From CAKUIA01 sp044433115 (GTDB taxonomy: Bacteria; Verrucomicrobiota; Verrucomicrobiia; Opitutales; Intestinicryptomonadaceae): DNA of 64,000 bases. How positions within the stretch are numbered: position 1 is the stretch's first letter; each line of letters opens with the position of its first letter. The position numbers were made by a program, and so were the translations under genes. This document shows, piece by piece, positions 54,675 through 62,458 of this stretch. Below the pieces are notes generated by a model that had not been told where the DNA came from, made no database searches, and was given only the letters and a program-made list of their open reading frames with translations. The DNA lies in contig JAWXTY010000002.1 in the NCBI GenBank assembly GCA_044433115.1, positions 1 to 64,000 of the forward strand, given 5' to 3'.

Positions 54675-54861
54675 TGGGTGAGTTCTAAAAATTAGTTTTT
54701 AAATAGATTGAGAGAAAAATGCACTTGCTCTTTTTTGTCTATTTTGGTCTAATTCTCTCTGTTTTCGCGTTAGATAACATTGTTACCCTCCTTGAAAACA
54801 TAAAAAATTAACCTAAAAATAGCCTAAAAAAATAGCTAAGTGCTAATTTTTCGAACCCACC
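54675..54861 (+). repeat. Repeat family A, copy A1
   Basis: A 187-bp member with inverted ends GGGTGAGTTCTAAAAATTAG and CTAATTTTTCGAACCCACC. It contains the best version of the promoter block (54725-54753) and the hairpin GATAAC-ATT-GTTACC (54773-54787, one mismatch). It fills the whole gap between the restriction and modification genes. Confidence 0.8.
54725..54753 (+). promoter_or_regulatory. Promoter of the shared TTGCTC type inside repeat A1
   Basis: TTGCTC, 17-bp spacer, TCTAAT, preceded by AAAAATGCAC. It points at the methyltransferase gene, whose ATG is 110 bp downstream, past the A1 hairpin. Confidence 0.65.
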
Positions 54862-54862
54862 T

Positions 54863-55981
54863 ATGGAAATATTTTATAAAAATAAAATAAAGCCCGAAAG
54901 CATATTAAACGATGAAGTTTTGTTTGATTTTGACCAAGAATGGCATTCAAATTCAAACAAATTAATTTTTGCTGAAAATTTACAAGCATTAAAACTCATA
55001 TTAAAAAAATATGATTTAAAAGGAAAGGTTGATTTAATTTATATAGATCCTCCTTTTGCTACTAACAAAAAATTTAAAATATCAAAAAAAAGAGCTTCGA
55101 CTATTAGTATGGACGATAGTGGAACAGTAGCCTATGCGGATACTCTTTTAGGGGCTGATTTTTTGGAATTTTTAAGGCAAAGATTAATTATAGCTAAGGA
55201 ATTTCTTTCAGAAAAAGGCTCAATATATTTGCATATTGACTACAAAATAGGGCATTATGTTAAAGTAATAATGGACGAAGTTTTTGGTATAGATAATTTT
55301 CGCAATGATATAACTAGAGTAAAATGTAATCCAAAGAATTTTGAAAGAAAGGCTTATGGCAACGTAAAGGATATGATTCTTTTTTATTCTAAAACTAAAG
55401 ATAATATTTGGAATAAGCCAACAGTTGATTATGATGAAGCAGATATAAATAAACTTTTTGCGAAAAAAGACATCAATGGACGTCGCTATACAACTATACC
55501 TCTTCACGCACCAGGAGAGACTAAAAATGGTGAAACGGCAAAAGCTTTTAAAGGAATATTACCTCCCAAGGGGCGTCATTGGCGTTGTAGTCCAAGTGAG
55601 TTAGAAAAATTAGATGAAAAAGGGCTAATTGAATGGTCTAAAAATAATGTTCCTAGAAAAATCATATATGCAGATGAAAAAGCTGGAAAAAAACTTCAAG
55701 ATATATGGGAATATAAAGACCCGCAGTACCCTCAATATCCAACTCAAAAAAATAAGGATTTATTGAGGTCTATTATAAAAGCTTCTTCGAATGAGGGGGG
55801 GATTGTTTTAGATTTCTTTTGTGGTTCTGGAACGAGCTTAATTGTTGCTCAAGAATTAAATAGAAAATGGATTGGAATAGACCAATCTAAAGAGGCTATA
55901 GATATTGCTAATAAAAACTTAAGTTTAAATAAAGATTTATACTCTAGTGAATACGATTTAATTTCACTTTCTAAAAAATAA
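54863..55981 (+). CDS. DNA methyltransferase (N6-adenine/N4-cytosine, beta order)
   Basis: The 372-residue protein has the catalytic motif DPPF (residues 62-65) near the N-terminus and the SAM-binding FxGxG motif late (VLDFFCGSGTSLIVAQE, about 312-328), the order of beta-class amino-methyltransferases. It should protect the recognition site of the preceding nuclease. It starts 2 bp after repeat A1. Its last codons and stop form the upstream part of the next promoter: the -35 box of the tolQ promoter begins one base after the stop. Confidence 0.88.
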   Translation: MEIFYKNKIKPESILNDEVLFDFDQEWHSNSNKLIFAENLQALKLILKKYDLKGKVDLIYIDPPFATNKKFKISKKRASTISMDDSGTVAYADTLLGADFLEFLRQRLIIAKEFLSEKGSIYLHIDYKIGHYVKVIMDEVFGIDNFRNDITRVKCNPKNFERKAYGNVKDMILFYSKTKDNIWNKPTVDYDEADINKLFAKKDINGRRYTTIPLHAPGETKNGETAKAFKGILPPKGRHWRCSPSELEKLDEKGLIEWSKNNVPRKIIYADEKAGKKLQDIWEYKDPQYPQYPTQKNKDLLRSIIKASSNEGGIVLDFFCGSGTSLIVAQELNRKWIGIDQSKEAIDIANKNLSLNKDLYSSEYDLISLSKK

Positions 55982-55982
55982 C

Positions 55983-56011
55983 TTGCTCTTTTTTTTGAAT
56001 TTTGGTTTAGT
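55983..56011 (+). promoter_or_regulatory. Promoter of the shared TTGCTC type before tolQ
   Basis: TTGCTC, 17-bp spacer, TTTAGT. The -10 box ends 14 bp before the ATG at 56025. An open frame beginning at the TTG of the -35 box is not the real start of the gene. Confidence 0.72.
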
Positions 56012-56024
56012 TTTATTCGTAGAT

Positions 56025-56834
56025 ATGGGAACTTTATTCGACAATTTTTTTATGGTAGCTCAAGCTAGTGCTGAGCATAATATTTTTACTTATTTTGCTG
56101 ACTCTAATTTCGCAGGTAAGGTTATTGTACTTTTGCTTGTTGCTTTTAGTATTATTGCTTGGTCTGTGATGGTTGGTAAATATGCAGAGCTTGAGGCTTT
56201 GTCTAGGGCTAATAGGTTTACTGAAAAAACTCTTGCAAACTCGCAAAGTGTACTTGAAGGAGCTATCAATAATTCCAGAAAGCTTAGTGGTCCTTATGCT
56301 AGTTTGTTGCGTGAGGCTGTCGTTGCTTGGAGTAGATATGAAAAGTCTGAAGTGGGTTCGTCTCAGCTAAGTTTGCGTATGGGCTTAGTCGAAAACGCCT
56401 TGCAAAGAGCTATATCTAGGCAATTAATACGCTATGAGAGCAAAATGATATTGCTTGGCTCTATAATTAGTGGAGCACCTTTCTTGGGTCTATTGGGTAC
56501 TTCTTGGGGTGTGATGGACAGCTTCGGAGCAATGACTGGGCAAGCTAGTGCTACCCTGCAGATGCTCGCCCCTGGTGTTTCTGGTGCTTTGTTGACTACA
56601 GTTTTTGGGCTTTTTGTGGCTATTCCTTCTGTATTTGGTTATAACTTTTTGCTAGCAAGGGTTAAGTCTATGGTTACGGAACTTGAAAACTTTGCAAGCT
56701 CGCTTGCAGACAGAATAGAGCTAGAATCTAAAATATCTGCAAAAGCCGACGACGACGATGATGACGAAGAAGAAGACGAATTTGAGCTTAAGCCAATTTC
56801 TGTTAAGGGCGACGAAAATTTAGACGACGAATAA
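56025..56834 (+). CDS. tolQ: TolQ/ExbB-type proton channel protein
   Basis: The 269-residue protein (start MGTLFDNFF) has three membrane helices (about 25-45, 140-160 and 170-195) and the MotA/TolQ/ExbB signature (LGTSWGVMDSFGAM followed by APGVSGALLTTVFGLFVAIPSV). With a TolR/ExbD partner it forms the proton-driven motor that energises envelope constriction or TonB-dependent uptake. The last 30 residues are strongly acidic (a run of Asp and Glu), which is unusual. The tolR-like gene begins 1 bp after the stop codon. Confidence 0.88.
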   Translation: MGTLFDNFFMVAQASAEHNIFTYFADSNFAGKVIVLLLVAFSIIAWSVMVGKYAELEALSRANRFTEKTLANSQSVLEGAINNSRKLSGPYASLLREAVVAWSRYEKSEVGSSQLSLRMGLVENALQRAISRQLIRYESKMILLGSIISGAPFLGLLGTSWGVMDSFGAMTGQASATLQMLAPGVSGALLTTVFGLFVAIPSVFGYNFLLARVKSMVTELENFASSLADRIELESKISAKADDDDDDEEEDEFELKPISVKGDENLDDE

Positions 56835-56835
56835 A

Positions 56836-57255
56836 ATGGCAAGGACTTTTAGGCGTAAAAAATCTTTAGATGCAATGAATGAGTTGAATATGACTCCATT
56901 GATGGATTTGGCGTTTTCGCTCCTAATTATATTTATGGTAGCTACCCCTCTTTTAGAGCAGAGCATAGAGCTAGATTTGCCCAAGCAAGAGCAGAATATA
57001 AATAGCAAAAAGTCTGAAACTGGCAATTTTAGATATATTAGCATAGACAAAAATTCAAATATATATTTAGAGACTCAAAAAATTAGCCTTGAGGAATTAG
57101 ATGTAGTTTTGCGTGGATTATCCCTTGAGGCAAGCCCTCCTTCTATAAGTTTGCGATGCGATGGGTCTTTGAACTTTCAAAAAATCATAGATGTAATCAA
57201 CTTGATAAAAAAGAATAATCTAACTAAGCTACACGTAGACACGCAAGTAAGGTAA
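56836..57255 (+). CDS. tolR: TolR/ExbD-type protein
   Basis: The 139-residue protein has a short basic N-terminus, then LNMTPLMDLAFSLLIIFMVATPLL, the single membrane helix with the conserved Asp that carries protons, and a periplasmic domain. It partners the TolQ-like protein just upstream. TolR versus ExbD cannot be settled; the TonB-like gene downstream makes either possible. Confidence 0.88.
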   Translation: MARTFRRKKSLDAMNELNMTPLMDLAFSLLIIFMVATPLLEQSIELDLPKQEQNINSKKSETGNFRYISIDKNSNIYLETQKISLEELDVVLRGLSLEASPPSISLRCDGSLNFQKIIDVINLIKKNNLTKLHVDTQVR

Positions 57256-57260
57256 TGTAT

Positions 57261-57555
57261 GGGGGGCTTCTAAAAATTGCTTTTAAATAGGCAAGCAAAA
57301 ACTTTGTTTCTGCACTAAGATAGGTTACAATTGCTCTTTTTAGCCTATTTTTGCTTGAATTTTCTTGTTTTTACGTCAAATAATTGCATTATTATCCTTA
57401 AAAAATAAGAAAATTACGCTAAAAATAATGACTCAAGGCAATAAAGCCCTTTTCGCCCATTCGCTATCGCTCAGGGTCATTGCTAAAGCAATGCTCCTAC
57501 GCCCTTGCGGTTGTAGCCTTAAAAATAGCTAATTGCCAATTTTTAGAAGCCCCCC
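57261..57555 (+). repeat. Repeat family A, copy A2
   Basis: A 295-bp member with ends GGGGGGCTTCTAAAAATTG and CAATTTTTAGAAGCCCCCC. It has a weak promoter-like TTGCTC block, the hairpin AATAAT-TGC-ATTATT (57379-57393) and an 88-bp internal segment (57430-57517) that is absent from the array and from A1 but identical in A3. Confidence 0.88.
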
Positions 57556-57581
57556 TATTCCATCTACATTCTCTATCCTAT

Positions 57582-58400
57582 ATGTTTGATACAAAAAAAA
57601 GTTTATATATTTCCATATTTTTGCACTGCTTTGCTATTTTTTGCTTAGCATTGTCTATATACGTGGGCGACTTTTTTGTAGAGACAGAGCCTGAGGAAAA
57701 ATTTGTATTTGAAATGCAAGAAGCTCCACCTTTGGCTATGCAAAGCTTAGAGGAAGATAACCCGCCTGCTGAAGATGACTCACCTTTTGAAAAAGAGGAA
57801 TTTATTGAAGAGATAAAAATAGAAGAGGCAAAGCCTATAGAGCTTCCAGAGCCTAAGCCAGAGCCTAAGCCAGAGCCTAAGCCAACTCCGAAACCAGAGC
57901 CAAAAAAGCCTGCTCCGAAACCAGAGCCAAAAAAGCCTGCTCCTAAAAAAGAAGAGCCTAAAAAAGTTCCTTACGACCCTAATAAATACGCAAAAAAGCC
58001 AAGTACTCCTAAAACAACTTACAAGCCTCCTAGGATAAAGGTAGATACAATTACTTATGATGGTAAAAATCTAAGTGCCATAACTGCTGCAAATGTTGGG
58101 GCAGGCAATGCGTCAGGCTTGGCTTTAAAAAATGCTATAGAAGCCTACTTGCAATCAGTAAATATCACAGCAAAGTCGAGGTGGACTCTCCCTCAAGACT
58201 GTTTTGGAATGACTTTGAGTGTAGAGATAAGTTTCGATATATCAGCAACTGGGGTCGTCAGTTCTTTGAGGGTTTTAGACTCTAGTGGCAGCAAAACTTT
58301 TGACAATTCAGTAATTTCAACATTCTCAAGGCTAAAGTTATCATCGCCTCCAAATACTAAGCCTTTGGAAAATGTGGCTTTGACTTTTAAATCTAATTGA
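57582..58400 (+). CDS. TonB/TolA-like energy-transducing protein
   Basis: The preferred 272-residue product starts at MFDTKKSLYISIFLH; an open frame to 57480 is repeat DNA. One N-terminal membrane helix (about 9-30) is followed by an acidic then Pro/Glu/Lys-rich repeat region (EPKPEPKPEPKPTPKPEPKK, residues about 84-125) spanning the periplasm, and a C-terminal domain (TLSVEISFDISATGVVSSLRVLDSSGS) of the TonB/TolA type. It should pass energy from the TolQ/TolR motor to the outer membrane. It follows tolR after repeat A2. Confidence 0.85.
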   Translation: MFDTKKSLYISIFLHCFAIFCLALSIYVGDFFVETEPEEKFVFEMQEAPPLAMQSLEEDNPPAEDDSPFEKEEFIEEIKIEEAKPIELPEPKPEPKPEPKPTPKPEPKKPAPKPEPKKPAPKKEEPKKVPYDPNKYAKKPSTPKTTYKPPRIKVDTITYDGKNLSAITAANVGAGNASGLALKNAIEAYLQSVNITAKSRWTLPQDCFGMTLSVEISFDISATGVVSSLRVLDSSGSKTFDNSVISTFSRLKLSSPPNTKPLENVALTFKSN

Positions 58401-58425
58401 CAAATCAAGTATTTATGGGCTAAAT
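58397..58425 (+). promoter_or_regulatory. Probable glyS promoter
   Basis: TTGACA, 17-bp spacer, CTAAAT. It overlaps the stop codon of the tonB-like gene and lies 57 bp before the glyS ATG. Confidence 0.45.
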
Positions 58426-58482
58426 AGTTGGCTTAATTTAATTAAAAAACAATTTTTACAAATTCATATAGAAAGCAAAAAT

Positions 58483-59988
58483 ATGGTAGATATGAACACA
58501 CTTGAAGCTCTTTGCAAAAGAAGAGGTTTTATTTATAGATCGTCTGAAATATATGGCGGTTGCAATGGTTTTTTTGACTATGGTCCTTTGGGCGTAGAGC
58601 TTAAAAACAATATAAAACAAGCTTGGTGGAAAGATTTTGTTCACACTAGAGATGATATGCAAGGCTTGGACGCTTCTATAATTATGCACCCTGACGTTTG
58701 GCGTGCTTCTGGACACGTAGAAGGATTTTCTGACCCTATGGTTGACTGTAAAGAGTCTAAAAAGCGTTTCCGTGCTGACCAAATTTTCTTTGCAAAAGTT
58801 ATTGTAGCTGGCGAGTGCATTGGCTATCTTAGTGTATTAGAAGATGAGTCTATGCAAGTTGAAGCTGACAAAATGGCTCAAGATTTAAAGAAAAAGCTTG
58901 CAAAGCAAGGCGAGCTTGAAGCTGTAGTTCTAAAGAATTATATGGAAGCAGACTCTAGCGAATATGTACTTATTCCTAGCCCTGCAACTGGTAAAGCTGG
59001 TTCACTAACTCCTCCAAGAGACTTTAACTTGATGTTCCAAACTTATATTGGTGCTTTAAGAGACGACTCTGCTATCGCATATTTACGCCCTGAGACTGCT
59101 CAAGGTATCTTTGCAGATTTCAAAAATGTAGTAGACACTTGCAGAGTTAAGTTACCTTTTGGTATAGCTCAAATAGGTAAGGCTTTCAGAAATGAAATCA
59201 CTCCAAGAAACTTCATCTTTAGAAGTAGAGAATTTGAGCAAATGGAAATTGAATATTTCATTTCTCCTTATGCCAATTGGCAAGAACTACACGCTAAGTG
59301 GATTGCTCAATGCAAGGCTTGGTTTGTATCTATAGGCATACCTGCTGATATGCTTGGTGAGGACATTCACCCTGCAGACAAACTTGCTCACTACGCAAAG
59401 GCTTGTACTGACATTACTTTCCACTTCCCGCATGGCTTGCAAGAGTTGCAAGGTATAGCAGTTCGTGGCAATTTTGACTTAACGGCTCACCAAAACGCTT
59501 CTGGTAAAAACCTAGAGTTCTTCGACGAAGAGAAAAAGGAAAAATATTTACCTCACGTTATCGAGCCATCTTTAGGTGTAGATAGAACTCTTCTCGCAGT
59601 GCTTTCTGCAGCTTATTGCGAAGATGAAGTTGCAAATGAAAAGGGCGTACTTGAAAAGAGAATACTTTTGAAGCTTCACCCAAGAGTAGCTCCTTATAAG
59701 GCAGCGATATTCCCATTGTTGAAGAACAAGGAATTAATCTATAATAGGGCTTATGAGTTATATAAGAAGTTGCAAAAGAAGTGGAATGTATTCTTTGATG
59801 CAAGTGGTGCAATAGGCAAGCGTTATAGACGTCAAGACGAAATTGGCACACCTTATGGAATTACAATCGACTTTGACACTATAGAAAAAGATGGCACTGT
59901 AACTCTAAGAGACAGAGATACTACAGAGCAAGTTCGTATGACTGAAGACGAACTAATCGATTTCTTAAGAGAAAAAATCGAAGGATAG
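58483..59988 (+). CDS. glyS: Glycyl-tRNA synthetase (dimeric, class II)
   Basis: The 501-residue protein is the alpha2-type glycyl-tRNA synthetase: LEALCKRRGFIYRSSEIYGG at the start, ASGHVEGFSDPMVDC, class II motif 2 in FRNEITPRNFIFRSREFEQMEIEYF, motif 3 in VIEPSLGVDRTLLAVL and the anticodon-binding domain. It charges tRNA-Gly. A second in-frame ATG lies three codons downstream. A repeat A copy and a terminator follow the gene. Confidence 0.96.
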   Translation: MVDMNTLEALCKRRGFIYRSSEIYGGCNGFFDYGPLGVELKNNIKQAWWKDFVHTRDDMQGLDASIIMHPDVWRASGHVEGFSDPMVDCKESKKRFRADQIFFAKVIVAGECIGYLSVLEDESMQVEADKMAQDLKKKLAKQGELEAVVLKNYMEADSSEYVLIPSPATGKAGSLTPPRDFNLMFQTYIGALRDDSAIAYLRPETAQGIFADFKNVVDTCRVKLPFGIAQIGKAFRNEITPRNFIFRSREFEQMEIEYFISPYANWQELHAKWIAQCKAWFVSIGIPADMLGEDIHPADKLAHYAKACTDITFHFPHGLQELQGIAVRGNFDLTAHQNASGKNLEFFDEEKKEKYLPHVIEPSLGVDRTLLAVLSAAYCEDEVANEKGVLEKRILLKLHPRVAPYKAAIFPLLKNKELIYNRAYELYKKLQKKWNVFFDASGAIGKRYRRQDEIGTPYGITIDFDTIEKDGTVTLRDRDTTEQVRMTEDELIDFLREKIEG

Positions 59989-59996
59989 TATAACGA

Positions 59997-60293
59997 GGGG
60001 GACTTCTAAAAATTGGTTTTTATACAGGAAAGCAAAAACTTTGTTTTTGCACTAAGATAAACTACAATTGCTCTTTTTAGCCTATTTTTGCTTGAATTTC
60101 CCAGCTTATCTCGTCAGATAACGCTGTTATCCTCCTCGAACGCAAGAAAATTACGCTAAAAATAATGACTCAAGGCAATAAAGCCCTTTTCGCCCATTCG
60201 CTATCGCTCAGGGTCATTGCTAAAGCAATGCTCCTACGCCCTTGCGGTTGTAGCCTTAAAAATAGCTAATTGCCAATTTTTAGAAGCCCCCCC
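59997..60293 (+). repeat. Repeat family A, copy A3
   Basis: A 297-bp member with ends GGGGACTTCTAAAAATTGG and CCAATTTTTAGAAGCCCC. The hairpin is GATAAC-GCT-GTTATC (60117-60131). The 88-bp insert at 60167-60254 is identical to that in A2. It lies directly behind glyS and, with the following terminator, fills the 380-bp gap to the convergent kinase gene. Confidence 0.88.
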
Positions 60294-60297
60294 AGAC

Positions 60298-60337
60298 AAA
60301 AAAATCGCTGGCAAAATTACTTGCTAGCGATTTTTTT
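60298..60337. terminator. Bidirectional terminator
   Basis: AAAAAATCGCTGGCAA pairs with TTGCTAGCGATTTTTT (one G-T pair) around an 8-base loop, with T runs on both strands. It separates convergent glyS and the ROK kinase gene. Confidence 0.85.
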
Positions 60338-60368
60338 GTGCTTATTAATAAGCTATTTTAGCTAAAAT

Positions 60369-61139
60369 TTAGCGAAGAGTCCTTGCACATTCGTAGGCTG
60401 CTCCAATTATGCCAGCCTTATTCTTTAGTGTAGCAATGCTTATGTCGCAATTCGAGCGTATATATTTTGCAAACTTATCTGTCTTTGACGCTAAGCCTCC
60501 CCCTAATATAATTAGATTAGGCGAGAATATCCTATCCACATAAGCGAGATAGTCGTTAAATTGAGTTGCCCACTCATTCCAATTTAGGTCTTGGCGTTTA
60601 CGAGCAGCGTCGCCATATATCTTTTCAGCACTAACTAACTTTGGGCGTTTCTTACGCTCTAAGTCTTTTAAGTGTCCCAACTCAGTATTAGGCAAAAGCG
60701 TGCCATTATAGAAAATAGAAGAGCCAATGCCAGTTCCTACAGTCAAAACTATAACAACGCCATTTACATCTTTGCCTGCACCAAACTTAACTTCGGCAAT
60801 GCCAGCTGCGTCGCCATCGTTTATGACAGAGGCACTAGTGTTGTAAATTCTGCCAATTTCTTCAGCGAGATTTAGCCCAGCAAAAGTCGCATCTCCCAAA
60901 TTTGCTGCAGTAGAAATAACTTGGTCTTTAACTATGCCAGGGAAACCACAACCTATAGCCCCATTCCAGTTTAGCTCGTTTTTAATCTCGCCTATAGCCC
61001 CTAAAAGAGCTTCTACAGTTATGCCCTTTGGAGTTGGTATACGCACTCTTTCAGAGATGAAATCGCCCTTATTTGTGTCTACTATAGCTCCTTTAATTCC
61101 AGAACCACCTATATCTAAACCTAAAGTTAAATTTTCCAT
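60369..61139 (-). CDS. ROK-family kinase, probable polyphosphate glucokinase
   Basis: The 256-residue protein has the phosphate motif LGLDIGGSGIKGAIVDT at the N-terminus, GCGFPGIV, NDGDAAGIAE with the catalytic Asp, and VLTVGTGIGSSIFYNGTLLPNTELGHL. The NTELGHL segment and short length fit the PpgK branch, which phosphorylates glucose using polyphosphate as well as ATP. It lies 43 bp downstream of waaA on the same strand. Phosphoryl donor is inferred from family only. Confidence 0.85.
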   Translation of the reverse strand: MENLTLGLDIGGSGIKGAIVDTNKGDFISERVRIPTPKGITVEALLGAIGEIKNELNWNGAIGCGFPGIVKDQVISTAANLGDATFAGLNLAEEIGRIYNTSASVINDGDAAGIAEVKFGAGKDVNGVVIVLTVGTGIGSSIFYNGTLLPNTELGHLKDLERKKRPKLVSAEKIYGDAARKRQDLNWNEWATQFNDYLAYVDRIFSPNLIILGGGLASKTDKFAKYIRSNCDISIATLKNKAGIIGAAYECARTLR

Positions 61140-61182
61140 AGTTATATCTTTTCACAGCTTTGTGAGTATTTCAAGAAATTAA

Positions 61183-62457
61183 TTAAATACTCTTTAGATA
61201 ATCGAAGATTTTTTGGCTAGCTCCTTGATTTTGGCTATGCCAAGCTTTTGCCTTTGAGCCTAAGTCTTGCCTGAGTTGAGGGTCTTTTGCTAAGTCGACT
61301 AAAAGCTTGATTGCCTCTTCTTTATCCTTTGCCTTGAGGCACGCCTTATGCTCTTCTAGGCTTTGGCAGGCTGCTTTGAAATTTGTCATATTATTTCCAT
61401 AGACAAAGGCAAGTGCCAAATTCGCTGGCTCTATAGGTGTTTGCCCTCCAACATTAGGCTCAAGGCTTTTGCCTATAAATGCAATGTCGGCAACTTGGCT
61501 AAGCTTTGACATCTCGCCAGTTGTGTCAGCTACATATATATCGCAAGGGCTACTTGCTTGCTTGTTCGCTTTTCTAAAATTGAAAGAGTAGGGCTGTTTC
61601 TTTAACATAGCTTCGATGGATTTCCTACGCTCTTCGTGTCTTGGAATTATCAATAAATTAGCATTGATACCAGCTTTTCGTATCAGCCCAAGCGTTTCAA
61701 CAAGCATTTCCTCTTCGCCCTCCCAAGTAGAAGAAGCAAGCAAAACAAGGCTATCTTCACTAAAGCCCATTTCCTTACGCAACTTAGCTTTGTCATCATC
61801 ACTTAGATTTATAGCAGAATTTGTGTCGAATTTGATATTACCTACAGTCTCGAGCTTGTTAGGCTCTACCCCAAGAGCTAAAAGTCTATCGCTCTCTTGC
61901 TTGCCTGAAGATAATATATGCGTGATTTTTGCAAATAGACGCTTAGGCAAAGTTCCCAACTTTTTGTATCTCTTAAAGCTTCTATCAGACATTCTTGCAT
62001 TGATTAGAACTACATCTATACCTCGTTTGTTTGCCCTATACAAATGCTCAGGCCAAAGTTCACTTTCAGTAAGCACGCAAATATCTGGCTTAATTCTATT
62101 AAAGCTCAGCCAAGAAAATACGCAAAAATCCCAAGGAAATATTCCAGTATAAAGACATTTAGAGTCGTATTTGTCTTTAATAATTTTGTAGCCAGTGCTA
62201 GTAGTTGTAGTTATAACTAGCTCAAAGTCGCCACTTTTTGTTATCAGCTCAACTAAATTTGCTATAGCTTCGCTCTCACCCACAGAAACAGCCTGCAACC
62301 AAATTCTCTTCTTTTGAGATTTTGGCAAGTTCTTATGAAAGCCCAACCTATGCTTGAAATCTTTGCCATAACCTCCACGCTTTAACATTCTGCAAGCGTA
62401 ATAGGGCATCATTACTGCAAATAATGGCAAGAATAAAAGCCTATAAAGCCAAATCAT
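61183..62457 (-). CDS. waaA: 3-deoxy-D-manno-octulosonic acid transferase
   Basis: The 424-residue protein is a GT30 Kdo transferase: an N-terminal membrane anchor, WLQAVSVGESEA with the catalytic Glu (about residue 62), ESELWPEHLYRANKRGIDVVLINARMSDRS, SSTWEGEE and GGQTPIEPANLALAFVYG. It attaches Kdo to lipid A precursors at the cytoplasmic face of the inner membrane. It lies 1 bp after the fabF-like gene. Its presence shows the cell makes lipopolysaccharide. Confidence 0.94.
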   Translation of the reverse strand: MIWLYRLLFLPLFAVMMPYYACRMLKRGGYGKDFKHRLGFHKNLPKSQKKRIWLQAVSVGESEAIANLVELITKSGDFELVITTTTSTGYKIIKDKYDSKCLYTGIFPWDFCVFSWLSFNRIKPDICVLTESELWPEHLYRANKRGIDVVLINARMSDRSFKRYKKLGTLPKRLFAKITHILSSGKQESDRLLALGVEPNKLETVGNIKFDTNSAINLSDDDKAKLRKEMGFSEDSLVLLASSTWEGEEEMLVETLGLIRKAGINANLLIIPRHEERRKSIEAMLKKQPYSFNFRKANKQASSPCDIYVADTTGEMSKLSQVADIAFIGKSLEPNVGGQTPIEPANLALAFVYGNNMTNFKAACQSLEEHKACLKAKDKEEAIKLLVDLAKDPQLRQDLGSKAKAWHSQNQGASQKIFDYLKSI

Positions 62458-62458
62458 C

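Noticed and set aside
57421..57540. A tRNA or known small RNA in the structured 88-bp insert
   Set aside because: No cloverleaf, no T-loop consensus and no CCA end; it is a repeat shared with A3.
61616..62152. A 178-codon open frame antisense to waaA
   Set aside because: waaA is clear on the other strand; the antisense product is Ser/Leu-rich with no motif.
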